DNA of 44,272 nt from a virus. The notes beneath the pieces were generated by a model. That model did not search any database. It was given only the letters and a program-made list of their open reading frames with translations, and was not told the DNA's origin. Made by a program: the position numbers and the translations under genes. The stretch is taken from the IMG/VR virus record IMGVR_UViG_3300032265_000123, positions 1 through 44,272 of that record, one strand, 5' to 3'. How positions within the stretch are numbered: the first letter of the stretch is position 1; each line of letters opens with the position of its first letter. Of the stretch, positions 1-6,669 are shown piece by piece.

Positions 1-438
1 GTAAGCGTTCAAGGTGCTACTAATTACAATGGTGGTACAGCAACTCCATCGGGGCAGGGAAATAATGGAGGTTCTCAAACAACTGGTGGTTCTACTTCAC
101 CCTATGGTTGTTCGGGTGGTGGCGGTGCGGGTGCTGTTGGTGGATCAGGTATAGCAGGAACATCTGGTGCTGGAGGAGCAGGCACAGCATCAACCATAAC
201 TGGCACTAGCATTACTTTTGCAGGCGGTGGTGGAGGTGGAGGCACTTATCAGGGAACTGCGGCAGGAGCGGGGGGTGCTGGTGGCGGCGGTGCGGGTGGT
301 GCTGGGGGAACATCAGCGGCAGACGGGGTTTCAGGAACACCCAATACGGGAGGAGGTGCAGGGGGCGCTTGCACTACTGGATCGGCTGGTTCTCCTGCTA
401 AAGGTGGTTCAGGTATCGTAATCATCAAGTGGAGTTAA
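1..438 (+). CDS. Glycine-rich tail fibre protein, C-terminal part (partial)
   Basis: The frame is open from the first base and stops at a TAA at 436-438, so only the last 145 residues are present. They are very rich in Gly, Ala, Ser and Thr, with long Gly tracts, and end in GGSGIVIIKWS. Gly-rich regions closing with a GSGIVII-type strand are typical of the distal domains of phage tail fibres that bind the host surface. The family assignment is from pattern recognition only. Late structural and lysis genes follow on the same strand, which fits a fibre gene at this position. The true start lies outside the window. Confidence 0.7.
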   Translation, partial: VSVQGATNYNGGTATPSGQGNNGGSQTTGGSTSPYGCSGGGGAGAVGGSGIAGTSGAGGAGTASTITGTSITFAGGGGGGGTYQGTAAGAGGAGGGGAGGAGGTSAADGVSGTPNTGGGAGGACTTGSAGSPAKGGSGIVIIKWS

Positions 439-440
439 AC

Positions 441-593
441 GTGGAAATCAAACTATCAGTCAATACAGTCAATCAGATTCTTGGTTACTTAGGTACACGC
501 CCATACCAAGAAGTATTTACATTGATTGAAACCATTCAAAAAGAATTTAAAGAACAATCAACTGCTATTGAGCAACAGAAAGCACCTGAGTAA
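441..593 (+). CDS. Small phage protein, 50 aa
   Basis: This starts with GTG six bases after a GGAG ribosome site that sits in the end of the fibre gene. The stop overlaps the next ATG (TAATG). The protein begins MEIKLSVNTVNQILGYLG and continues with a helical stretch of the type NQILGYLGTRPYQEVFTLIE. Similar 40-60 residue proteins are common near tail and lysis genes in tailed phages, but I know of no function. It is probably co-translated with its neighbours. Confidence 0.6.
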   Translation: MEIKLSVNTVNQILGYLGTRPYQEVFTLIETIQKEFKEQSTAIEQQKAPE

Positions 594-808
594 TGGAAGA
601 TGTTCAAGAACTTGCTACAGAAACGGACAAGAGATTGAGCGTTCACGAAGCAATTTGCGCACAGCGTTATGAGGGTATCCAAGCCCGATTTGATGACGGC
701 TCCAAACGCATGACCAAAATCGAGTATCTTTTGTATGTAGTCATTGCGGCTGTGTTGCTTGGCCCCGGCGTTGCCGCCGAGTTTGTCAAAAAGGTGCTTG
801 GACTATGA
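593..808 (+). CDS. Small membrane protein, 71 aa, lysis-cassette neighbour
   Basis: Residues 1-43 are charged and helical. Residues about 44-62 form one hydrophobic segment (YLLYVVIAAVLLGPGVAAEF), followed by a short basic tail. This single-span layout, next to a holin and an endolysin, suggests a membrane accessory of lysis. No spanin lipobox or signal peptide is evident. It overlaps the previous stop by one base (TAATG) and the next gene by four bases (ATGA). The lysis role is inferred from position. Confidence 0.6.
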   Translation: MEDVQELATETDKRLSVHEAICAQRYEGIQARFDDGSKRMTKIEYLLYVVIAAVLLGPGVAAEFVKKVLGL

Positions 809-1071
809 ATTGGTCAGATGCGCTCAAAGCAATCATCCCTATCGTGGTAATGTCGCTGGCTTGGCTATTGGGTCAGGTCAATGACTTTTCTACCCGATTG
901 ACCAAGATTGAAGGTTCCATGCCTGCGCTGATTACCAAAGAAGGTGTCCCAACTGATTCCCCAATTTCTGCCGAGCGTCGGCACATCTTGAAAGAGGAAA
1001 TATACAAGGACATCCATCAACTTCAAGTCAAAGTCCAATTGCTTGAAGAACGAGAGAAAGCGAGAAAGTAA
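805..1071 (+). CDS. Membrane-anchored coiled-coil phage protein, 88 aa
   Basis: An N-terminal hydrophobic helix (residues about 9-24, AIIPIVVMSLAWLLGQ) is followed by a linker with TKIEGSMPALIT and a charged helical tail rich in Glu, Lys and Leu. This could be an inner-membrane anchor with a coiled-coil domain, as in i-spanin-like or holin-accessory proteins. Proteins with the same middle and tail pattern occur in the lysis regions of other tailed phages. It overlaps its neighbours by four and one bases, so it is probably translated as part of the cassette. Confidence 0.6.
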   Translation: MNWSDALKAIIPIVVMSLAWLLGQVNDFSTRLTKIEGSMPALITKEGVPTDSPISAERRHILKEEIYKDIHQLQVKVQLLEEREKARK

Positions 1072-1577
1072 TGATTGACCCAATATCAGCATTTGCAATG
1101 GCTCAAGCCGCAATTGCTGGGGTTCGTAAATGTGTTGACCTTTACAAACAAGCAAAGTCTGTTGCGGCTGATGTTACACAAATCACAAGTGAAGTAACCA
1201 CGCACATTGGTGCTTTTCTTGAGGCTAAAGATTCGTTAGAGATTGCAACCGAGGAGGCTAAGAAAAAGCCTCCACCTAAAGGACAAAGTCTTAACAAAAT
1301 TGCTTTTGACAACATCATGCGCGTTAGGCAATTAGCAGAACAAGAAAAAGAACTTCGTGAATTTATGATTTACCAAACCCCCAATTGGGGTGGCATTTGG
1401 AGTGAGTTTGAGGCAGAAAGGGCAAGGCTCAGAAAGGAGCAGGAGGCCGTTGAGCGTGAGGCAAAAAAGCCGCTCAATTGGCTTTATACAAAAGGAGGAA
1501 ACTCATTGAAAAGTATCAAGTCCGAGTTCTTGTTTTCATTGCAATTCTCATTTGGGTCATTGAATTTATCGGTTTGA
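1071..1577 (+). CDS. Helical phage protein of the MIDPISAFAMAQAA family, zero-frame form
   Basis: The zero-frame product has 168 residues. The N-terminus (MIDPISAFAMAQAAIAGVRK) and a long charged helical body ending near LRKEQEAVEREAKK are typical of a phage family that usually ends in a C-terminal membrane helix. Here the zero frame instead ends in a Phe/Ser/Leu tail (from about residue 134) that does not look conserved. It leaves a 61-base gap before the next gene. The -1 frame supplies the missing membrane helix (see 1463-1642). Either ribosomal frameshifting occurs at A AAA AAG or a base is missing in the A6 tract. The function is unknown. Its position before the holin suggests a membrane or lysis role. 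Confidence 0.7.
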   Translation: MIDPISAFAMAQAAIAGVRKCVDLYKQAKSVAADVTQITSEVTTHIGAFLEAKDSLEIATEEAKKKPPPKGQSLNKIAFDNIMRVRQLAEQEKELREFMIYQTPNWGGIWSEFEAERARLRKEQEAVEREAKKPLNWLYTKGGNSLKSIKSEFLFSLQFSFGSLNLSV

Positions 1578-1642
1578 TGTACTGGGTTCATTGGGATTAC
1601 CAAAAGTCTAAATATTCTATTGAAGGAAAAAACAAAAAATGA
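1463..1642 (+). other. Candidate -1 frameshift site and out-of-frame membrane extension
   Basis: At 1463-1469 the zero frame reads (GC)A AAA AAG, the same heptamer as the E. coli dnaX slippery site. Slipping back one base gives 57 further codons, starting AAQLALYKRRKLIEKY, then a membrane helix of about 21 residues (LVFIAILIWVIEFIGLMYW), then a basic tail. The stop at 1640-1642 overlaps the next ATG (1639) by four bases, as at other junctions in this operon. The fused product would have 190 residues. Shine-Dalgarno-like AAGGAG (1434-1439) and AGGAGG (1441-1446) lie upstream, and a 6-bp hairpin (AAAGCC with GGCTTT, 1466-1485) overlaps the site. Alternatives are a sequencing indel in the A6 run, or initiation at ATT 1505 behind AGGAGG 1493-1498. 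Confidence 0.6.
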
Positions 1643-2151
1643 TTCCAATAATTGCATCATTACTAGGCACGTTGGCTGAAAATGGTCTAGGACTTTTGTC
1701 ATCTGCAATCCAAGCAAAAGGCAAAGAAGTTGTTGAAAATACACTTGGCGTAAAGATTTCCGACAATCCCAGCCCTGAAGAGGTCAGCAAACTTCGTCAA
1801 CTGCAATATGACCATGAAGAGCGATTGCTTGAGTTGGGCATCGAAAAAGCACGTTTAGAGCAAGAAGAACTCAAAGCCTTACTAGCCGCCCAAGCCAATG
1901 AAGAAAATAACATTTCTACGCGGTGGGAGGCTGATATGGCATCAGACTCTTGGCTGTCTAAAAACATTCGTCCTATGAGCCTTGTAGCCATTTTTACGGG
2001 GTATTTTTTGTTTTCCATGATGTCAGCCTTTGGATTGAATGCCAATGAAGCATATGTCAATCTTTTAGGACAATGGGGAATGTTGATCATGGGTGCCTAC
2101 TTTGGCGGAAGAACCATTGAAAAACTTGCAGAAATGAGGAAAGGCAAATGA
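1639..2151 (+). CDS. Holin of the 3-TM phage/GTA type
   Basis: The protein has 170 residues. A hydrophobic N-terminus (residues 1-25) is followed by a charged coiled-coil region (about 45-90, with LLELGIEKARLEQEEL) and two membrane segments around SLVAIFTGYFLFSMMSAFGL (about 118-138) and LLGQWGMLIMGAYFGGRTIE (about 142-161). The SWLSKNIRP motif before the second span and the GGRTIEK end are typical of the 3-TM holin family described for gene transfer agents and many phages. Holins permeabilise the inner membrane and release the endolysin encoded just downstream. The ribosome site is AAGGA at about 1623. Its start overlaps the frameshift extension of the previous gene. Confidence 0.85.
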   Translation: MIPIIASLLGTLAENGLGLLSSAIQAKGKEVVENTLGVKISDNPSPEEVSKLRQLQYDHEERLLELGIEKARLEQEELKALLAAQANEENNISTRWEADMASDSWLSKNIRPMSLVAIFTGYFLFSMMSAFGLNANEAYVNLLGQWGMLIMGAYFGGRTIEKLAEMRKGK

Positions 2152-2489
2152 GTCTAAACCAAGAACAAGCCGCCTTTCTTTTGGATGCCTGCGCCCTTAT
2201 TAAATACGCTACAGAACAGGGTTTTGTGGTCACTGGTGGTGAGTTGGCTCGTACCCCAGAACAGCAAGCCATTTATGTAAAAACAGGGCGCTCCAAAACC
2301 CTTAATTCTATACACCTCAAAAGGTGCGCCATAGACTTGAATTTCTTCAAGGAAGGGCAGATAATATGGGACAAGGGCATTCTTGCGCCATTGGGTGCTT
2401 ACTGGGAGACTTTAAACCCTAAAAACCGTTGGGGTGGAAATTTTAAGTCTTTAGTGGATTGTCCTCACTTTGAACGAAATGTGGGGTAA
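2148..2489 (+). CDS. Endolysin, M15-family peptidase
   Basis: The product has 113 residues and lacks a signal peptide. It has the M15 zinc-peptidase pattern: SIHLKRCAIDLNFF gives the first His (H56) and Asp (D63) ligands, and CPHFE gives the second His (H107) and a nearby Glu. RWGGNF precedes the last motif, as in the L-alanyl-D-glutamate/D-Ala-D-Ala peptidases of phages. It would cut the peptide part of peptidoglycan at lysis, after release by the holin. It overlaps the holin stop by four bases (ATGA). Its length is normal for a single-domain M15 endolysin. Confidence 0.9.
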   Translation: MSLNQEQAAFLLDACALIKYATEQGFVVTGGELARTPEQQAIYVKTGRSKTLNSIHLKRCAIDLNFFKEGQIIWDKGILAPLGAYWETLNPKNRWGGNFKSLVDCPHFERNVG

Positions 2490-2492
2490 GGC

Positions 2493-3128
2493 ATGACAAC
2501 CGCATCGGTAATGACCTATGACTCCCTCGTGGAGAACATTCAGTCCTATTTAAACAGGACGGATACGGCGACTCTTGAAAAAATCCCTCTCTTCATTATG
2601 TTGGCAGAGCAAATCATTGCCGCACAGATTAAATTTCTTGGAAACTTAACCGTTCAAGAATCCACAATGGTTTCCAACCAAGCGGTTATTGACAAGCCTG
2701 CGCGTTGGCATAAAACAGTTTCGTTCAACATTTCAGTGGCTGGTGCAAGACAACCCGTGTTGTTACGGAAATATGAGTACCTTCGTGAGTATTGGACAGA
2801 TGCGACCAAGACTGGTATTCCCGCATATTTTGCGGATTACGACTATACCCACTGGTTGGTGGCTCCTACTCCTGCTACAAACTATACGTTTGAAATCTTG
2901 TATTACGAGCGCATTCAACCTTTGGATTCTTCAAATCAGACGAATTGGTTTACAACTTATGCGCCGCAGGCGTTGCTATATGGGTCTTTGTTGCAAGCAA
3001 TGCCATTCCTCAAAAATGACGAGCGCATGGCTATGTGGCAACAGAACTACGACCTCATCATGCAAACCTTGATGGCTGAGGATAAGTTAAGAGTGGCTGA
3101 TCGTCAAGCCGTAGCGGTGGATTCATAA
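2493..3128 (+). CDS. Head-tail adaptor (SU10/P22-type)
   Basis: The product has 211 residues. The N-terminus reads MTYDSLVENIQSYLNRTD after a short lead, followed by IPLFIMLAEQIIA, KPARWHKTVSFNI and YFADYDYTHWLVAPTP. I associate these blocks with the adaptor of short-tailed phages that docks on the portal ring. It is mainly helical at both ends with a beta middle. Terminase and portal are encoded far downstream at 28-38 kb, while this tail-junction gene opens the tail block. It is followed with a one-base overlap (TAATG) by an appendage gene. The family call is from memory of related phages. Confidence 0.75.
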   Translation: MTTASVMTYDSLVENIQSYLNRTDTATLEKIPLFIMLAEQIIAAQIKFLGNLTVQESTMVSNQAVIDKPARWHKTVSFNISVAGARQPVLLRKYEYLREYWTDATKTGIPAYFADYDYTHWLVAPTPATNYTFEILYYERIQPLDSSNQTNWFTTYAPQALLYGSLLQAMPFLKNDERMAMWQQNYDLIMQTLMAEDKLRVADRQAVAVDS

Positions 3129-4360
3129 TGAGTTACAACAGCCCTTTCACTGGTAACGTCGTCCAACCAACCGACGTATCGTATAGTCGCATCACGCTGA
3201 CGACTACGTTGCAATTGACTTGGCCTATCAACGGCTCGGTAACCAATGACGCCGCCGCCAGAATCATGGAGGTGTCCACAGCCTCTACTTCAAATCAGTT
3301 GTGGATGCCGCCTGCAAATCAAGCCTCTGTGGGTCAGGATGCATTGATTTGCAATGTAGGTTCTGTAGCCTTGACTGTCAAAGATTATCTTGGTCTGCAT
3401 ACTATAGTCACCATTGCGGCAGGTCAGGCTCAGTATATATACATTACCGCCAACCCAGATACTTCTGGGACATGGGGCATTATTGCTTACGGTATTGGTT
3501 CATCTGGTGCTGATGCCGCAACTTTGGCGGGTTATGGTCTTTTGGCAATTGGCCAAACGCTGAATCAAAGTCAGCCTGTAACTACGTTTTCAAGTAACTA
3601 TACCGCCGTTGCCAATGATCGATCCAATACTTATGTATGGACTGGTGGTGCTGGAACTATTACCCTGACGTTGGCCTCAACATTGGCCGACAATTGGTTT
3701 ATGTTTTTGCGCAACAATGGAACTGGTGCCCTAACGGTGGCTTGTTCTGGTGGCAATACGATCAATGGATCATCAACCATTACTTTACAGCCTCAGGACT
3801 CTTGTATCATTGTTTGTAGCGGCGTGACGTTCTACACAGTAGGCCTTGGCAAAGCAACTCAATTTGCTTTTACTCAACTGTCTAAAGCTGTGACAACAGG
3901 GTCATATACCCTAACAGCTTCAGAAGCATCTAATGTAATTCAAAAGTACACAGGTTCGTTAACGGGTAATGTAACCATTATTATTCCGTCAACCGTTCAG
4001 GTGTACTACATTTTGAACGAAACCACTGGCGCGTACACGGTAACGATCACCACAGGTTCTGGCTCAAGCGCAATTTTGACCGCAGGTACTCAAGCTACAT
4101 TGGTTTGCGACTCGATTAACTTGTTCAATGCCAACACCATTTTGGCTGGTTCTTCTACGGTAAGTTTAAACAGCGGTACAGTTAGCGCCCCATCCTTAAA
4201 CTTCTCGGCTGAGACCACAACTGGTATTTATCGTGCCGCATCTGGCGAGTTTGATATTGCCATTCTTGGTGTGAACTTATTTGCATTAACTGCAACGGGT
4301 TTAAATATCAATGGTACTGGTAACTTTACTAGTGGCATTTCTGGCGGCACATTCCCATGA
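3128..4360 (+). CDS. Virion appendage protein, tail-fibre or decoration type, 410 aa
   Basis: The protein is rich in Thr, Ser, Gly, Asn and Val and looks beta-stranded. It starts MSYNSPFTGNVVQPTDVSY and contains WMPPANQASVGQDALI and several AGTITLTL-like strands. The end (FSAETTTGIYRAASGEFDIA) is typical of phage fibre and chaperone-trimming junctions. Related proteins sit between adaptor and nozzle genes in environmental short-tailed phages. It could be a tail spike base, a needle-like part or a decoration protein; the sequence alone does not decide. It overlaps both neighbours by one and four bases. Confidence 0.65.
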   Translation: MSYNSPFTGNVVQPTDVSYSRITLTTTLQLTWPINGSVTNDAAARIMEVSTASTSNQLWMPPANQASVGQDALICNVGSVALTVKDYLGLHTIVTIAAGQAQYIYITANPDTSGTWGIIAYGIGSSGADAATLAGYGLLAIGQTLNQSQPVTTFSSNYTAVANDRSNTYVWTGGAGTITLTLASTLADNWFMFLRNNGTGALTVACSGGNTINGSSTITLQPQDSCIIVCSGVTFYTVGLGKATQFAFTQLSKAVTTGSYTLTASEASNVIQKYTGSLTGNVTIIIPSTVQVYYILNETTGAYTVTITTGSGSSAILTAGTQATLVCDSINLFNANTILAGSSTVSLNSGTVSAPSLNFSAETTTGIYRAASGEFDIAILGVNLFALTATGLNINGTGNFTSGISGGTFP

Positions 4361-6420
4361 CCAAAAAAGTTTTTGCCATTGACACTATGGCTGGCATCCA
4401 GCGAGATGGCACCGTCTTTGACATGAATTTTTACACCGACGGCAAGTGGGTTCGATTTCAACGTGGACGCCCTAGAAAAGTTGGCGGCTATCGAGCAATC
4501 ACTCAATCTGCCACGGGCTTGTCTCGCGGTATATTTGTCAACTCTGCCGATGGCGTTAACCAAGTATTCAGTGGATATAGCTCAGGCCTTGAGGTCATCA
4601 ACATTGACAATCTTGGCATTGGCTCTGGCATCAATCAGTTTACGTTCAACGGTTACATCTTGACCCTTAATACGCTTGTAGGCGGCTCTTCGTACACCAA
4701 TGCTACCTATACTGGCGTTAGCCTTACTGGTGGCTCTGGGACGGGTGCAAAGGCCACTATTGTGGTTTCTGGTGGCGCTGTGACTACGGTGACACTAACA
4801 GCGGCTGGAAATGGGTATGCTGTAGGCAACACATTAAGCGCAACCGCCGCAAGTATTGGTGGAACAGGTAGCGGATTTTCTATTAAAGTAGCAACCATCA
4901 ATAGCGGATTTACGGCAAATGACCTAAACTTATGGCAGTTTGATTCTCTTTTTGACTCGCAGGGAACTGGTAAACAGTTGTTGTTTGCGCACGCTGGCCG
5001 CAACTTGGCGCAAATTGACCAAACGGTTGCAACACCCGTTTTGGCTGGTGACATTGCTGGAACTGTTCTTCAGCCCTTGCGTGATACCAATGGCCCAACA
5101 CCAACTGGAAATACCATTTCTGTGGCTGGTGGCGTGGTTTGTTTGTATCCTTACGTTTTTGTGTATGGGGACAACGGTCTAATTAAAAACTCTGTGGCTG
5201 GCGATCCATACAATTGGAACGGAGCAGACGCAAACGAGACCAATGTATCGTCTACAAAGATAGTCAAAGGTTTGCCAGTTCGAGGCGGTTCTAACGCTCC
5301 TTCTGGTTTGTTTTGGGCTTTGGATTCTTTAATTCGCGTGTCGTATGCTCCAACCACAATTACTGTTGGCGGCACGGCCAGCACGTTTTATTGGCGGTAT
5401 GACATTATTACAAGTCAATCATCAATCCTTTCAAGCCAATGCGTTATTGAGTATGACGGCATTTATTACTGGGTTGGGGTTGATCGATTCTTGTTGTACA
5501 ACGGCGTGGTCAAGGAACTAAAAAACAATTTCAATCAAAACTATTTTTTTGACAATTTAAACTATGCTCAGAGCCAAAAGGTATGGGCGCAAAAAGTTCC
5601 TCGTTTTGGTGAAGTTTGGTGGTTCTTTCCCTCTGGTGATTCAACAGAATGCAACGACGCAATTATTTACAACATTCGTGAAGATTGTTGGTATGACGCA
5701 GGCGGCGCTATTGGAGCCAATCGTTCCGCTGGATATTTTTCACAAGTGTTCCATTATCCAATTGCCGCTGGCACTGTATTAAGTGAGCAGACGCTCATCT
5801 TTAGCGCCAGCATAATTACCAATTCGACCACAACAATCAAAGTTCCAGTTACTAACCAAATTGCTATAAATCAAGTAGTGATTGCCAGCAATATTCCTAC
5901 AGGCGCAACGGTGACTGTGATTGTTCCAAGCGCAACGGCTGGATATTTTGATGTCACTATAAGTGCGGCGGCAACCACATCGGCAACCGTGGTTGCCACT
6001 TTCAACACTAAAGCTGGCCAGATTATTTTGTGGCAACATGAAATCGGCACCGACGAGGTGATTGACACCACTTCTAACGCAATTGAAAGTTCTTTCCAGA
6101 CTTCTGATCTTGGTTGGGTGGCTGGTGGCCCCGCGCAGGCTTCTCCAGTTGGAGACAATGTGGCCGTCAATTTAGAACGTGTTGAGCCTGACTTTATTCA
6201 AAACGGCCCAATGACTTTTCAAGTCACGGGTCGACCATATGCTCAGTCTGCTGATGTAACGTCAGACCCCTATTATTTTGACCCAGACACTGGCAAAATA
6301 GACATGAGGGAACAGCGTCGAGAGATTCGATTGATTTTTACTAGCAATGTGCAGGGCGGAAATTACCAACTTGGTAAGGTTCTTTTGAGCGCCAGCATCG
6401 GTGATGTAAGGCCAGTGTAA
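4357..6420 (+). CDS. Probable tail nozzle protein (P22 gp10-like beta-propeller)
   Basis: The product has 687 residues. It opens DGTVFDMNFYTDGKWVRFQR followed by GRPRKVGGYR, continues with repeated strands (LLFAHAGRNLAQID, VCLYPYVFVYGDNGLI, YDGIYYWVGVDRFLLYNG), and has EVWWFFPSG near the middle. Repeated blade-like segments and the 'identity check' strand pattern resemble the nozzle/packaged-DNA-stabilising proteins of P22-like tails. A Gly/Thr-rich insertion lies at about residues 110-180 and a Thr/Ala-rich one at about 490-550. The order adaptor, appendage, nozzle supports the call. Homology to gp10 is inferred from layout and motifs, not computed. Confidence 0.6.
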   Translation: MTKKVFAIDTMAGIQRDGTVFDMNFYTDGKWVRFQRGRPRKVGGYRAITQSATGLSRGIFVNSADGVNQVFSGYSSGLEVINIDNLGIGSGINQFTFNGYILTLNTLVGGSSYTNATYTGVSLTGGSGTGAKATIVVSGGAVTTVTLTAAGNGYAVGNTLSATAASIGGTGSGFSIKVATINSGFTANDLNLWQFDSLFDSQGTGKQLLFAHAGRNLAQIDQTVATPVLAGDIAGTVLQPLRDTNGPTPTGNTISVAGGVVCLYPYVFVYGDNGLIKNSVAGDPYNWNGADANETNVSSTKIVKGLPVRGGSNAPSGLFWALDSLIRVSYAPTTITVGGTASTFYWRYDIITSQSSILSSQCVIEYDGIYYWVGVDRFLLYNGVVKELKNNFNQNYFFDNLNYAQSQKVWAQKVPRFGEVWWFFPSGDSTECNDAIIYNIREDCWYDAGGAIGANRSAGYFSQVFHYPIAAGTVLSEQTLIFSASIITNSTTTIKVPVTNQIAINQVVIASNIPTGATVTVIVPSATAGYFDVTISAAATTSATVVATFNTKAGQIILWQHEIGTDEVIDTTSNAIESSFQTSDLGWVAGGPAQASPVGDNVAVNLERVEPDFIQNGPMTFQVTGRPYAQSADVTSDPYYFDPDTGKIDMREQRREIRLIFTSNVQGGNYQLGKVLLSASIGDVRPV

Positions 6421-6668
6421 TGGCGCTTGCACTTGTCTATGATCCTCGCTATCACGATTTCCAATCATGGGCATCATTGATGTGTGAGGCTTATGGGGGG
6501 CAAAATTTATCTATTCCAAACGCCACAACGGATTGGAAAGAATGGGCGGCAGGGTTGAAAGCAATTGATGTGTTTACGAACGAGGGCATACCCGGCCCCT
6601 ACATTTACGAAAACTGGCAAGACTGGGCGACTGCTTTAGTTGGTGCAATTAACCAAAAGGTTCAGTGA
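6420..6668 (+). CDS. Small conserved phage protein, 82 aa
   Basis: It starts at the TAATG junction with the nozzle-like gene. The sequence is rich in Trp and Tyr (MALALVYDPRYHDFQSWASL, DWKEWAAGLKAIDVF, NWQDWATALV), suggesting a compact folded protein. I recall very similar small proteins at the same place in environmental short-tailed phages, always without a known function. A structural or assembly role is likely from its place among virion genes. Confidence 0.7.
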   Translation: MALALVYDPRYHDFQSWASLMCEAYGGQNLSIPNATTDWKEWAAGLKAIDVFTNEGIPGPYIYENWQDWATALVGAINQKVQ

Positions 6669-6669
6669 C

